Notes under the pieces: model-generated
Database searches by the model: none
What the model was told of the DNA's origin: nothing
Seen by the model: the letters and a program-made list of their open reading frames with translations, nothing else
Shown here: piece by piece, positions 35,502-45,034 of the stretch
How positions within the stretch are numbered: the first letter of the stretch is position 1
Layout: each line of letters starts with the position of its first letter
From: Nocardia blacklockiae
GTDB taxonomy: Bacteria; Actinomycetota; Actinomycetes; Mycobacteriales; Mycobacteriaceae
DNA length: 64,000 nt
Assembly (NCBI RefSeq): GCF_015477355.1
Contig: NZ_JADLRJ010000001.1
Span: 310,001 to 374,000, forward strand
Reading direction: 5' to 3'
Made by a program: the position numbers and the translations under genes

Positions 35502-36272
35502 TCAGCGCGCGGTCCAGCCGCCGTCCACGACGACGGTCTGGCCGGTGACGTAACGGGCGGCGTCGCTCGCGAGCCAGAGCACCGCGCCGACGATGTCCTC
35601 GGGTTTCGCCTCGGTCGGGAGCGGGGTGTTGCGGCGCAGGTAGTTCGCGCCGCGGTCGTCGTCGTAGAGGCTGCCGGTGATCTCGCTGCGGAAGAAGCCG
35701 GGCGCCACGGTGTTCACCCGGATCGAATGCCGCGCCCACTGCACTGCCAGCTCGGCCGTGAGCCCGGACAGCCCGGACTTGGCGGCGGCGTAGGAGGCCT
35801 GCGGGATGCCGGGGACGCCGACGCGGCCGCTGATCGAGGAGATGTTGACGATCGCGCCGCGTCCCGCCGCGCGCATGTGCGGGAACACCGCCTGCGCCAG
35901 GCGCAACGGCGCGATCAGGTTGAGCGCCAAGGTTTGCTGAATGGCGTCCGGGGTCTCGTCCTCGGCCCGGGCGTCGCCGAAGCGGTTCCCGGCGGCGTTG
36001 ATCAGAATCTCCGGCGCGCCCAGGGCGGCGGCGACCGCCGGGACCACCATGTCCAGCTCCTCGGTCAGGTCGCACGGCACCGCGAGGCCCTCGACGCGCG
36101 CGGCCAGCTCGGCCAGCCGGTCCGCCCGCCGCGCCACCACCGCCACCCGGGCGCCGAGGGCCGCCAGCGCTTCCGCGACCGCCTCGCCCAGCCCGGACGA
36201 CGCACCGGTGACGAGGGCGACGCGGCCGTCGAGGCCGAACAGCCGGCCGATCCGGTCCGGTGGCGCGGTCAC
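35502..36272 (-). CDS. SDR oxidoreductase
   Basis: 256 aa from GTG 36272, which overlaps the ligase stop (GTGA). Motifs: TGASSGLG, NAAG, SISSISG (Ser) and YAAAK (Tyr/Lys), ending YVTGQTVVVDGGW. The coenzyme preference could be NADP, judged from VVARRADR after strand 2. Coupled to an acyl-CoA ligase upstream. May act as 3-hydroxyacyl-CoA dehydrogenase or alcohol dehydrogenase of the same substrate. Confidence 0.92.
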   Translation of the reverse strand: MTAPPDRIGRLFGLDGRVALVTGASSGLGEAVAEALAALGARVAVVARRADRLAELAARVEGLAVPCDLTEELDMVVPAVAAALGAPEILINAAGNRFGDARAEDETPDAIQQTLALNLIAPLRLAQAVFPHMRAAGRGAIVNISSISGRVGVPGIPQASYAAAKSGLSGLTAELAVQWARHSIRVNTVAPGFFRSEITGSLYDDDRGANYLRRNTPLPTEAKPEDIVGAVLWLASDAARYVTGQTVVVDGGWTAR

Positions 36273-37825
36273 GGCCGACTCCCGGTCGTGCGCGCGGCGG
36301 CGGTGGGCGCGGCCGTGTTCGGGGGAACGAGTTCCGCGAGGCGGGTGCGTTCGATCTTGCCCATGGCGTTCGTCGGCAGCGCGTCGACCCGGCACCAGAT
36401 CTCGGGGACCTTGTAGGCGGCCAGTTCGCGGCGGCACAGTGCGGCCAGGTCCGCGAAATCGACGGCGGGGTCGGCGGTTTCGATGAGGGCGGCGACCTTC
36501 TGGCCGAGCCGGTCGTCGGGCACGGGGCACACGGCGACCTTCGCCACGCCGGGGTGGGCGCCGAGGACCCGCTCGATCTCGAGCGGGTAGATGTTCGCGC
36601 CGCCGCGGATGATCATCAGCTTCTTGCGGTCCAGGACCGACAGGCGGCCCTCGGCGTCGACGGTGCCGATGTCCCCGGACGGGACCGGGCCCGGCGGCGC
36701 GGGCCGCACCCGGCCGTCCGCCCAGTACCCGAGCAGCGGGGTCCACAGCCCGGCCCACGGGCCGGAAGTCGCTGCGGCGAGGCACAATTCGCCGGGCTCG
36801 CCGGGCGGCAGGCGGCGGCCGTCCTCGGCGTAGGCGGCGACGTCGTAGTGCGGCAGCACCGTGCCGCTCGCGCCGGGAGACCAGGCCGTGCCGGGCGGGT
36901 CGATCGCGACGACCGTCGGCGCCTCGGTCAGCCCGTAGGTGGCGCGGGGGACCGGGCCGTGGGCCGCGGCGAACGCGTCGCGCACCGAGTCGGGGGTGTC
37001 GCTGCCGCCGCTCCAGACCTCCCGCAGCGATCCGAGGTCCACGTTCGGGCGGCGGGCCAGGTCGTAGAGCTGGGCGGGCGCGCCGTTCCACACCGTGACC
37101 CGGTGCGCGGCAATCCATTCCGCGACGCCGTCGACGTCGCGGCGGTCCATCACCACCGCGCACCCGCCGGCCTGCGCGGTGAGCAAGGTCGAGAGCACCA
37201 GCATGTTGAGCACGGTGAACGGGAAACTGTCGCCCTTGCGCAGGTCCGGGCCCCAGCCGCGGGTGGCGACCAGCACCGCGCCGGGCAGCAGCAGATTGCG
37301 CTGGCTGTGCACGACGGCCTTGGGGGTGCCGGAGGTGCCGCTGGTGAAGGCGATACCGGCGGGGGCGTCGAGGTCCTGCTCGACGACGCGCGGCGCGGGA
37401 GAAGCGTTGCGCAGCAATGCCGCCCAGCGCTGCGGGTCGACGGTCGCCGGCGACTCCACCAGGCAGCGGGGCCCGGCGAGCACGACGGACGGTTCGCACA
37501 GGTCCGCGAGATGCTGCTGCTCGCTCGCCGACAGCGCCTCGCCGATGCCCGCCCACACCGCGCCGAGCCGCTGCGTGCCGTGGAAGGCCGCCACGATGGC
37601 GAGATCGTTGGGCAGGCAGGCCGCCACCCGATCGCCCGGGCGCACGCCGAGCGACCACAGCGCCCCCGCGGCGCGCTCGGCCTGCTCGTCGAGTTCGGCG
37701 TAACTCCAAGCGCCCGAGGCGGCTTCGACGGCCGTGGCGTCGGGCCGCGCGGCGAGGGCCGCGTCCAGCACCCGGGCGATCGGCCGCAGCGGCGCCCGGA
37801 GGCCTTCGCCATTGACAGTGTCCAC
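36269..37825 (-). CDS. AMP-dependent acyl-CoA ligase
   Basis: 518 aa from GTG 37825, 4 bp after AAGGA. An in-frame ATG at 37862 would lie beyond operator A3 and add MNLCKDSDIKD, so it is rejected. Motifs: AFTSGTSGTPKAVVH (a variant A3 loop with Ala for the usual Gly after the Lys), YGLTEAPT, SGDIG, and Lys in NAMGKIERTRL. Length is normal. The GTG is 16 bp from the A-type site at 37842-37858, the same distance as for the dehydrogenase at 25429, so GntR control is likely. Confidence 0.92.
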   Translation of the reverse strand: MDTVNGEGLRAPLRPIARVLDAALAARPDATAVEAASGAWSYAELDEQAERAAGALWSLGVRPGDRVAACLPNDLAIVAAFHGTQRLGAVWAGIGEALSASEQQHLADLCEPSVVLAGPRCLVESPATVDPQRWAALLRNASPAPRVVEQDLDAPAGIAFTSGTSGTPKAVVHSQRNLLLPGAVLVATRGWGPDLRKGDSFPFTVLNMLVLSTLLTAQAGGCAVVMDRRDVDGVAEWIAAHRVTVWNGAPAQLYDLARRPNVDLGSLREVWSGGSDTPDSVRDAFAAAHGPVPRATYGLTEAPTVVAIDPPGTAWSPGASGTVLPHYDVAAYAEDGRRLPPGEPGELCLAAATSGPWAGLWTPLLGYWADGRVRPAPPGPVPSGDIGTVDAEGRLSVLDRKKLMIIRGGANIYPLEIERVLGAHPGVAKVAVCPVPDDRLGQKVAALIETADPAVDFADLAALCRRELAAYKVPEIWCRVDALPTNAMGKIERTRLAELVPPNTAAPTAAARTTGSRP

Positions 37826-37841
37826 GCAGTCCTTGATATCA

Positions 37842-37858
37842 CTATCCTTACAAAGATT
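37842..37858. promoter_or_regulatory. Operator-like site A3
   Basis: Matches 14 of 17 positions of the core of A1/A2; arms ATCCT and AAGAT around 4 bp. It sits between the divergent ligase (16 bp away) and CoA-transferase (79 bp away) genes, 12.5 kb from the GntR gene. Confidence 0.62.
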
Positions 37859-37937
37859 CATCAGATAGACCGGAAAGCGCCGAGAACGAGGGCCGTGCGC
37901 CCGGTGGCCCGGTTCGGTCGGGAACGAGGACGTGGCG

Positions 37938-39104
37938 ATGAAACAGGCAGGTCCGCTGTCCGGAATCCGGGTCATCGATCTGACGGCGATGGTCATGGGT
38001 CCGTACTGCACGCAGATCATGGCCGACATGGGCGCGGAGGTCGTCAAGATCGAACCGCCGGCCGGCGACAACACCCGCTACATCTCGGTGGGTCCCGAAC
38101 GCGGAATGGCGGGGGTGTTCGTCAACGTCAACCGCGGCAAGCGCAGTGTGGTGCTGGATCTGCGCGCCGCGGCAGGCAAGGCGGAGCTGCGCGAACTCGT
38201 CGCGGGGGGCGACGTGTTCATCCACTCGATGCGCGCGGCGGCGATCGCCCGCCTGGGGTTCTCCTACGCGGAGGTCGCCGCGGTGAATCCGGCGATCGTC
38301 TACACCAACTGCTACGGCTACGGGCGGCGCGGCCGCGACGCCGACCTGACCGCCTACGACGACACCATCCAGGCCGAATGCGGCCTGCCGCACGTCCAGC
38401 AGCAGCTCACCGGCACCGCCGGATACGTGGGAACCATCATGGCGGACAAGGTGGCCGGGCTGACCGCGCTCTACGCGACCACGATGGCGCTGTTCCACCG
38501 CGAGCGCACGGGGGAGGGCCAGGAGGTCGAGGTCGCCATGTTCGAGACGATGGCCGCGTTCATGCTCGTGGAGCACGCGAACGGAGCGTTGTTCGACCCG
38601 CCGCTGGGCGGCGCGGCCTATCCGCGCGCGGTGACGCCGAATCGCAAGCCGTACCGCACGGCCGACGGGCACATCGCGGCGCTGGTCTACAACGACAAGC
38701 AGTGGGCGGCGTTCGTGGACGCGGTCCGGCCGCCCTGGGCCGGACCGGAATTCGCGACGCTGGAGCAGCGCGCGGCCCGCATCGACACGGTGTACGCGCT
38801 GCTGGCCGAGACGTTCGCCGGGCGCACCACCGCGCAGTGGCTGGAACTGCTTCGGGGACTGGACATCCCGGCCGCGCCGGTGCGTTCGCTGGACGAGCTG
38901 TTCGACAATCCGCACCTGCTCGACTCAGGGTTCTTCGAGACCGTCGACACCCCGCACGGCAGGGTGCGCTTCCCCGGTCCGCCGGCGTGGTTCTCGCGCA
39001 CGCCGGGACGGGTCGCGGGGCCCGCGCCGCGGCTCGGCGCGGACACCGACGAGGTGCTGCGCGAGGTGCGGGCGGCCGGGTCGAACGGGCGGGTGCGGGG
39101 ATGA
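37938..39104 (+). CDS. CaiB/BaiF family III CoA-transferase
   Basis: 388 aa from ATG 37938, 9 bp after GAGGA (GTG 37932 is too close). Transfers CoA between acyl groups via an aspartyl-CoA intermediate. N-terminal SGIRVIDLTAMVMGPYCTQIMADMGAEVVKIE and NRGKRSVVLDL in part are typical. The candidate nucleophile is an Asp of AYDDTIQAECG (about residue 147). C-terminal domain present (GLDIPAAPVRSLDELF). Its stop overlaps the start of an unrelated-family CoA-transferase. Confidence 0.92.
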   Translation: MKQAGPLSGIRVIDLTAMVMGPYCTQIMADMGAEVVKIEPPAGDNTRYISVGPERGMAGVFVNVNRGKRSVVLDLRAAAGKAELRELVAGGDVFIHSMRAAAIARLGFSYAEVAAVNPAIVYTNCYGYGRRGRDADLTAYDDTIQAECGLPHVQQQLTGTAGYVGTIMADKVAGLTALYATTMALFHRERTGEGQEVEVAMFETMAAFMLVEHANGALFDPPLGGAAYPRAVTPNRKPYRTADGHIAALVYNDKQWAAFVDAVRPPWAGPEFATLEQRAARIDTVYALLAETFAGRTTAQWLELLRGLDIPAAPVRSLDELFDNPHLLDSGFFETVDTPHGRVRFPGPPAWFSRTPGRVAGPAPRLGADTDEVLREVRAAGSNGRVRG

Positions 39105-40369
39105 CCGTGGTGCTCGCGGGCGAGCCGGATTTGCGGGAGATCCTGCGGCCCGCTGACCGCATCGTCGTCGGGCAGGCCTGCGGCGAACCGTCCACGCTGC
39201 TCGAGGCGCTGATCGCGCAGGGCGGCGAGATCGGCGAGCTGTCGGTCTTCGTCGCCACCAGCTTCTCCGGAATCTTCACGCCGGCGGCGACCGACGCGTT
39301 CGCGCTGTCGAGCATGGGGGCCATCGGGTCGCTGCGGGCGGTGAGCAAGGCGCACCGGCTGTCGATCGTGCCGTGTCATGTGAGCCGGGTCGGACCGATG
39401 CTCGAGGCCGGAATCCTCGGCTGCGACGTGGCTTTCGTCCAGGTGAGTCCCGCTGACGAAGACGGCGCGCACAGCCTCGGCTTGATCAGCGACTACGTGC
39501 GGGCCGCGGTCGGGGCCGCGCGGGTGGTGGTCGCGGAGGTCAACGACCAGGTGCCCCGGACCGCCGGAGAGCGGCTGTGGTGCTCCGAAATCGACTATGC
39601 CGTCGAGGTTTCCCGGCCGCCGGTGCAGGTGCCGCCCGCGCCGATCGGGCCGGTGGACGAGACCATCGCCGCGTTCGCCGCCGCCTACGTCGAGGACGGC
39701 GCGGTGCTGCAGACCGGCATCGGCGCGGTGCCCGAGGCGCTGCTGCGGTCGCTGCACGACCGCACCGACCTCGGCGTGCACTCCGGCATGATCGGCGACG
39801 GCGTGGTGGATCTGGTCGAGGCGGGGGTGATCACCAACGCGCGCAAGGAGATCGACCGGGGCGTGACGATCACGGGGGCGCTGATCGGCACCGAGCGGCT
39901 GTACCGGTTCGCCGACCGCAACCCGGCGATCGGGATGCGCACCACCGCGTACACCCACGACGCGGCCGTGCTGGCGCGCCTGGACCGGCTCGTCACGGTC
40001 AACTCCGCGGTGGAAGTCGACCTCACCGGGCAGGTGAACGCCGAACAGAGCGGCGCGGCCTATCTCGGCGGCACCGGGGGACAGGTGGACTTCGTGCGGG
40101 CCGGGGCGCGGTCGCGGGGCGGGCACGCGATCATCGCCCTGCCCGCCACCGCCAAGGGCGGCACCGTCAGCCGCATCACCGCCGCGCTGTCGGGTCCGGT
40201 CACCACCGCGCGCAGCGACGTGGACGTGATCGTCACCGAATTCGGCGCGGCCGAACTCGCCGGGCAGACCCTGGCCGAACGCACGCGCAGGCTGATCGCC
40301 GTGGCGCACCCCGACTTTCGCGAAGAGCTGGAGCGGGCCGCCGCCCTGATCCGGCGGAGAGGTTTCTGA
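39101..40369 (+). CDS. Acetyl-CoA hydrolase/4-hydroxybutyrate CoA-transferase-like protein
   Basis: 422 aa, ATGA overlap with the preceding gene. Family I-type CoA-transferase fold: QTGIGAVPEALL, NARKEIDRG, the candidate glutamyl nucleophile in NSAVEVDLTGQVNAE, and the CoA-binding GGTGGQVDFVR loop. Catalyses CoA transfer between short acyl groups, or hydrolysis. Having a family III and a family I enzyme coupled in one operon is unusual. The A of its TGA is also the first base of the hydratase ATG. Confidence 0.9.
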   Translation: MTVVLAGEPDLREILRPADRIVVGQACGEPSTLLEALIAQGGEIGELSVFVATSFSGIFTPAATDAFALSSMGAIGSLRAVSKAHRLSIVPCHVSRVGPMLEAGILGCDVAFVQVSPADEDGAHSLGLISDYVRAAVGAARVVVAEVNDQVPRTAGERLWCSEIDYAVEVSRPPVQVPPAPIGPVDETIAAFAAAYVEDGAVLQTGIGAVPEALLRSLHDRTDLGVHSGMIGDGVVDLVEAGVITNARKEIDRGVTITGALIGTERLYRFADRNPAIGMRTTAYTHDAAVLARLDRLVTVNSAVEVDLTGQVNAEQSGAAYLGGTGGQVDFVRAGARSRGGHAIIALPATAKGGTVSRITAALSGPVTTARSDVDVIVTEFGAAELAGQTLAERTRRLIAVAHPDFREELERAAALIRRRGF

Positions 40370-41136
40370 TGTCCGACGCCGTGCGCTTCGAGGCCCGACC
40401 GGACGGCATCGCCGTCCTCACCATCGACCGTCCCGAACGCCGCAACTGCCTGGCCGCCGACGTGCGCGCCGGATTGTTCGCGGCGTGGCACCGGTTCGAA
40501 CACGACCCGGCGCTGCGCGTCGCCATCCTCACCGGCGCGGGCACCAAGGCGTTCTGCGCGGGCGGCGACCTCGCGGAGATGGTGGCGACCGGCATGGGCG
40601 TGCCGCCGCGCGAGATGTTCCCGGTGCCCTACGACACCGTCGAACTGACCAAGCCGACCATCGCGGCCGTCAACGGCGCCGCGTTCGCGGGCGGGTGGAT
40701 GCTCGCGCAGGCCTGCGACCTGTGCGTCGCCAGCACCACCGCCACCTTCGCGGTGACCGAGGTGAAGGTGGGCCGCAGCTCGCCGTGGGCCGCGCCGCTG
40801 ATCCACATGATCCCGCAGCGGATCATGATGGAGCTGCTGTTGACCGGCAGGCCGATCGACGCCCGCCGCGCCTACGAGATCGGCCTGGTGAACCGGCTCG
40901 CCGAACCCGGCGAATTGCTCGACACCGCACTGGAATTGGCGCGCGAGATCCTCGCGGGCGCACCGCTGTCGGTGCGGGCCGCCCGCGACACCGTCATGCT
41001 CGCCACCGAGATGGGGCGCTCGGCGGCCCTCCAGGCGGCCCGCCACGCCTCGGTCGAGTGCTACACGAGCGAGGACGCGCAGGAGGGGCCGCGGGCCTTC
41101 GCGGAGAAGCGCACGCCGAAATGGACAGGACGGTGA
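40369..41136 (+). CDS. Enoyl-CoA hydratase/isomerase
   Basis: 255 aa, start ATG shares a base with the previous stop (TGATG). Crotonase signatures: LTIDRPERRNCL, FCAGGDLAEM (oxyanion hole), NGAAFAGGWMLAQACD, and the C-terminal FAEKRTPKW. The first catalytic Glu position is likely in VTEVKVGRSS. Third gene of the CoA-transferase operon. Could be a hydratase or an isomerase; the family alone cannot decide. Confidence 0.91.
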   Translation: MSDAVRFEARPDGIAVLTIDRPERRNCLAADVRAGLFAAWHRFEHDPALRVAILTGAGTKAFCAGGDLAEMVATGMGVPPREMFPVPYDTVELTKPTIAAVNGAAFAGGWMLAQACDLCVASTTATFAVTEVKVGRSSPWAAPLIHMIPQRIMMELLLTGRPIDARRAYEIGLVNRLAEPGELLDTALELAREILAGAPLSVRAARDTVMLATEMGRSAALQAARHASVECYTSEDAQEGPRAFAEKRTPKWTGR

Positions 41137-41158
41137 GCGCGGGCGTCGGACGGTTTCC

Positions 41159-42409
41159 TCACCGGCGGCCGCGTTCGACCTGATTGAACGGCACGTCGCG
41201 GTCGGCGGCGTACTCCCGCGGCATGCCCAGCACGCGTTCGCTGATCACGTTGCGGGCCATCTCGGTGCTGCCGCCCGCCAGGCTCCACGCCGCCCGGAAC
41301 AGGTAGTCCAGGCCGATCTTCTCGGTGTCGGCCGGGTCGCCGGGCGCCCGCGTGGCGGCCATCGACCCGGCGATGCGCACCGCCGTATCGGTTTGCAGCC
41401 AAGCGTTCTCGGCGCTGAACAGGCGGGTGATCGCGCCGGCCGAGGGCGGCAGCGCACCGCTGGTGATCGCCGCGGTGACATGGTCGATGAGCTGATCGCG
41501 CACGACGTTCATGGCGCGCGCCGCGCCGATGTCCTCGCGGGTGCGGGGGTCGTCGAGCTGCCCGGTGTCGCGGGCCAGCCGCAGCAGCCGGTCCACCTCG
41601 CCGCCCAGGTGCGGGCGCGCGCCGCTGGTGTAGGGCGAGGTGCCGCCCAGCGCGGCCCGCTCGTGGTTCAGCAGCCGCGACGCCGCGTCCCAGCCCTCGT
41701 CCACCCGGCCCAGCACCGCGTCCGGCCCCAGCGCGACATCGTCGAAGAACTCCTGGCAGAACTCCGTCGAGCCGGTCACCTGCTTGATCCGCTGCACCGT
41801 GACGCCCTCGGCGTGCACCGGCACCAGGAACAGGGTGAGGCCGCGATGCTTGGGCGCGTCCCAGTTGGTGCGGGCCAGGCACAATCCGTAGTCGGCGGCG
41901 TACGCGCCGGAGCTCCAGATCTTGGAGCCGTTGAGGATCCACCGCTCGCCGTCGCGCTCGGCGCGGGTGGTGAGGCCGGCCAGATCCGAGCCGCCGCGCG
42001 GTTCGGACAGGAACTGCACCAGAACCTCGTCCCCGCGCAGCACGGCGGGCAGGTGGGCGCGCTTCTGCTCCTCGGTGCCCAGCTCCAGCAGGCTGGCCGC
42101 GCAGATGGCCAGCGTCGGCACATTGAGCAGCAGCGGCATCTCGTAGGGGATGGACTCCTCGGTGAAGGCCAGCTGATGCGCCGGGGTCAAGCCCTGACCG
42201 CCGTAGGCGGCCGGGAAGCACAGGCCCGCGAATCCGCCGTCGTGGAGGGTGCGCTGCAACCGGCGGGCGCGCGCCCAGGCCTCCTCGGTGTAGGACTCGG
42301 TCTCCGGCGGCGGCGCGGGAGGGAGGTTGTCGCGCAACCAGATCCGGGCGCGGGCGCGGAAATCGGCGACGGGTTCGACGGCGGTGGCGGTCTCCAGGTC
42401 GGTGGCCAT
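41159..42409 (-). CDS. Acyl-CoA dehydrogenase, catalytic subunit of third pair
   Basis: 416 aa from ATG 42409, about 10 bp after AGGAAAGG. Motifs: LSEPRGGSDLAGLTTRA, GSKIWSSGAYAADYGLCL, the helix LLNHERAALGG with the candidate base Glu, and SLAGGSTEMARNVISERVLGMPRE at the C-terminus (part). A 40-residue charged, Pro-rich N-terminal lead precedes the helical domain. Downstream partner of the 42445 gene in a two-gene operon under the B3 site. Alpha2beta2 assembly is inferred. Confidence 0.91.
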   Translation of the reverse strand: MATDLETATAVEPVADFRARARIWLRDNLPPAPPPETESYTEEAWARARRLQRTLHDGGFAGLCFPAAYGGQGLTPAHQLAFTEESIPYEMPLLLNVPTLAICAASLLELGTEEQKRAHLPAVLRGDEVLVQFLSEPRGGSDLAGLTTRAERDGERWILNGSKIWSSGAYAADYGLCLARTNWDAPKHRGLTLFLVPVHAEGVTVQRIKQVTGSTEFCQEFFDDVALGPDAVLGRVDEGWDAASRLLNHERAALGGTSPYTSGARPHLGGEVDRLLRLARDTGQLDDPRTREDIGAARAMNVVRDQLIDHVTAAITSGALPPSAGAITRLFSAENAWLQTDTAVRIAGSMAATRAPGDPADTEKIGLDYLFRAAWSLAGGSTEMARNVISERVLGMPREYAADRDVPFNQVERGRR

Positions 42410-42444
42410 GGCGGCGGTGCCTTTCCTCGGGGTGTCGCCGCGGC

Positions 42445-43593
42445 TCAGGCGGCGGCGAGCAGGTCGGTGATGTGGCGGCGGTGCTCCTCCGGGGTGCCGT
42501 AGAGGGCCCGGCCCAGGGTGATCCGGCGCAGGTACAGGTGCAGGTCGTGCTCCCAGGTGACGCCGATGCCGCCGTGCAACTGCACGCAGTCCTGGGCGAT
42601 CACCGGGGCCTTCGCGCCCACATAGGATTTCGCGACGCTGACCGCCTCGGCGGCCGTCGCCGGGTCCTCGTCCCAGGCCGCCGCGGCGGCGGTCGCGGTC
42701 GCGCGGCAGGCCTCGAGCCAGGTCTTGTTGTCGGCCATGCGGTGTTTGAGGGCTTGGTAGGAGGCCAGCGGGCGGCCGAAGGTGTAGCGGTCGGTCAGCC
42801 AGCCCAGGGTCGCGTCCAGCGCCCGGTCGGTGGCGCCGACCATCTCCGCCGCGGTCAGGATGGCGGCGGTGCACGCTTGTGCGCGAACGGCTTTCGCGGC
42901 CTCGGGTCCCGTGTGGACCACCGCGTCGGCGGCGACCGCGACGTCGTCGAACGACACGCGCGCGGTGCGGCGCACCAGGTCCAGGGTCCACCCGGGGGTC
43001 ACCGTGACACCCGGTGCGTCGGCGCGCACGAGCAATTGGATCGGGCCCCGCGCGGTGCTCGCGGTGACCAGGAACAGGTCCGCCTGATCGGCCGCCTCGA
43101 CACGGTCCTTGACGCCGGTCAGCCGGTAGCCGTCACCGTCGGGTTCGGCGCGGGTAGTGGTTGGGGCGTCGGTGGCGGCTTCGGCCGCGAGGGCCTGGAA
43201 GCCACTACCGGGTTCGTAGATCGCCCAGCTCACCACCTCGTCACCGGCGAGGACGGCGGTGATCAGGTCCGCGCGCGATTCGGAGTCGGCGGCCAGGCCC
43301 GCCAGGACCGCGCTGGTGGTGACGAACGGTCCCGGCGCGCAGGCCCGGCCCAGTTCCGTGGCGATCAGGGCGAGTTCGGTCATCGGCCGGCCGGAAACCG
43401 TTCCGCCGCCGAGACTCTCGGGTACCAGCATGGCGGTCCAGCCCAGTTCCGCGCCGCGCCGCCACCAGTGGCGGTCGAATCCGGTGCCCGCGTCGGCGAG
43501 GGCGCGCACGACGCTCACGGGCATGGTCTCGGCGAGGAAATCGCGCGTGGTCTCTCGGAAGAACCGCTGGTCCGCGGTGGGATCTGGGGGCAT
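42445..43593 (-). CDS. Acyl-CoA dehydrogenase, partner subunit of third pair
   Basis: 382 aa. The loop usually reading (S/T)EPxxGSD is YEPGSGFQALAAEAATD, which lacks the Ser-Asp. The catalytic-helix Glu is replaced (QACTAAILTAAEMVG). The C-terminal domain is well kept: TDRYTFGRPLASYQALKHRMAD and QLHGGIGVTWEHDLHLYLRR. These changes are typical of the FAD-site or structural subunit in FadE pairs. Start ATG 43593; divergent from the P450 gene across a 145-bp region that holds B3. Confidence 0.88.
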   Translation of the reverse strand: MPPDPTADQRFFRETTRDFLAETMPVSVVRALADAGTGFDRHWWRRGAELGWTAMLVPESLGGGTVSGRPMTELALIATELGRACAPGPFVTTSAVLAGLAADSESRADLITAVLAGDEVVSWAIYEPGSGFQALAAEAATDAPTTTRAEPDGDGYRLTGVKDRVEAADQADLFLVTASTARGPIQLLVRADAPGVTVTPGWTLDLVRRTARVSFDDVAVAADAVVHTGPEAAKAVRAQACTAAILTAAEMVGATDRALDATLGWLTDRYTFGRPLASYQALKHRMADNKTWLEACRATATAAAAAWDEDPATAAEAVSVAKSYVGAKAPVIAQDCVQLHGGIGVTWEHDLHLYLRRITLGRALYGTPEEHRRHITDLLAAA

Positions 43594-43630
43594 GGGGCCG
43601 GTCCTCTGGTTGACGCGGAGCTGGACTTAT

Positions 43631-43666
43631 GGAAATCTCATATTCACAGATGAGAGGCAGATTCTC
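43631..43666. promoter_or_regulatory. Operator-like site B3, two imperfect dyads
   Basis: GGAAAT-CTC-ATATTC (43631-43645) and GAGAGG-CAG-ATTCTC (43652-43666), centres 21 bp apart, i.e. two helical turns. It lies in the divergent promoter of the acyl-CoA dehydrogenase pair and the P450-ferredoxin genes. Confidence 0.58.
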
Positions 43667-43738
43667 AAACGTGGAAGTCAACTGGCAACGTGGGCCGGGC
43701 GGTGTTCCGGCCGGAGTGTCGAAGGGAACCGTCGCGCC

Positions 43739-45034
43739 GTGAAAAACTTCGAAGAGCTGGACTTCTTCCTCGGTCGGGAACTGCTCGACGATCCGTATCC
43801 GTATTTCGACGCGTTGCGCGCGCAATGCCCGGTGACCCGCGAGAAACACCACGACGTGATGATGGTGACCGGGTACGACGAGGCGCTCGAGGTCTACAAC
43901 GACGTCGAGCGGTTCTCCTCGTGCATCTCGGTGACCGGGCCGTTCCCCGGCTTCCCGGTGCCGCTGGACGAGAACTCGGACGTGAACGCGCTGATCGCCG
44001 AGCATCGCGACGCGCTGCCGATGAGCGACCAGCTGCCCACGATGGACCCGCCCGCGCACACCGACCACCGCGCCCTGCTGATGCGGCTGATCACCCCGAA
44101 GCGGCTCAAGGAGAACGAGGCCGCGATGTGGGACATCGCCGACAAGCTGCTGGACGGGTACCTGGCCGGCGGCGGGGGCGACTGCATCCGGGAGTTCGCG
44201 GGACCGTTCACCCTCTACGTGATCGCCGACTTGCTGGGCGTGCCGGAGGCCGACCAGGAGGAGTTCCTGCAAGCGCTGCAACGGGATCCGCACCGCGAGG
44301 GCTCCAGCGTCGGCAGCACCGACGGGGAAGGCATGTCGCACAACCCGATCGAGTTCCTGTACGAGCGGTTCTCCGCGTATGTCGCGGACCGGCGGGCGCA
44401 TCCGACCGGTGACGTGCTGACCAGCATGGCCACCGCGACGTTCCCCGACGGCCGGCAGCCCGAGGTGATCGATGTGGTGCGGGTGGCGGCGAACCTGTTC
44501 TCCGCGGGCCAGGAAACCACTGTGCGCCTGTTGAGTTCGGCGTTGAAGCTGCTGGCGGAGCGGCCCGACATCCAGCGGTACCTGCGCGAGGACCGCAGCC
44601 GGATCCAGAACTTCATCGAGGAGTCGCTGCGGATGGAGAGCCCGGTGAAGGGCGACTTCCGGCTGGCGAAGGTGGCCACCACCCTCGGCGGCACCGAGGT
44701 GCCTGCCGGGACGGTGCTGATGGTGGTCAACGGGGCCGCCAACCGGGATCCGCGGCGCTTCGACGATCCCACCACGTTCGAGGCGGCGCGCTCGAACGCG
44801 CGCTCGCACTTGGCATTCGGGCGCGGCGTGCACACCTGCCCGGGCGCCCCGCTGGCGCGCGCGGAGGCGCGGGTGGCGATCGAGAGACTGCTGGAGCGCA
44901 CCACCGACCTGCGCATCGACGAGCGCGTGCACGGCCCCGCCGACGCCCGCGAATTCCACTACCTGCCGACCTTCATCCTGCGCGGGCTCACCTCGCTGCA
45001 CCTGGAGTTCGACGTGAAGGAGAGCGCCCGATGA
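43739..45034 (+). CDS. Cytochrome P450
   Basis: 431 aa from GTG 43739, about 9 bp after AAGGGA. Soluble bacterial class: no membrane anchor. I-helix oxygen-binding motif AGQETT (256-261), ExxR at Glu295-Arg298, heme loop FGRGVHTCPGA with Cys367 as thiolate ligand. The gene is coupled (ATGA) to a ferredoxin gene that should deliver electrons. Regiospecific hydroxylation of a pathway intermediate is expected. The family number cannot be assigned by eye. It is divergent from an acyl-CoA dehydrogenase pair and probably shares the B3 operator. Confidence 0.95.
   Translation: MKNFEELDFFLGRELLDDPYPYFDALRAQCPVTREKHHDVMMVTGYDEALEVYNDVERFSSCISVTGPFPGFPVPLDENSDVNALIAEHRDALPMSDQLPTMDPPAHTDHRALLMRLITPKRLKENEAAMWDIADKLLDGYLAGGGGDCIREFAGPFTLYVIADLLGVPEADQEEFLQALQRDPHREGSSVGSTDGEGMSHNPIEFLYERFSAYVADRRAHPTGDVLTSMATATFPDGRQPEVIDVVRVAANLFSAGQETTVRLLSSALKLLAERPDIQRYLREDRSRIQNFIEESLRMESPVKGDFRLAKVATTLGGTEVPAGTVLMVVNGAANRDPRRFDDPTTFEAARSNARSHLAFGRGVHTCPGAPLARAEARVAIERLLERTTDLRIDERVHGPADAREFHYLPTFILRGLTSLHLEFDVKESAR

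Noticed and set aside
35502-37709. A continuous minus frame that could suggest an SDR with a large N-terminal domain
   Set aside because: The extra part is the shadow of the acyl-CoA ligase; the SDR starts at GTG 36272 in a GTGA overlap.
41131-41164. CGGTGA/TCACCG inverted repeat between convergent genes as a bidirectional terminator
   Set aside because: Short arms, a 22-nt loop and no T-tract; too weak to call.
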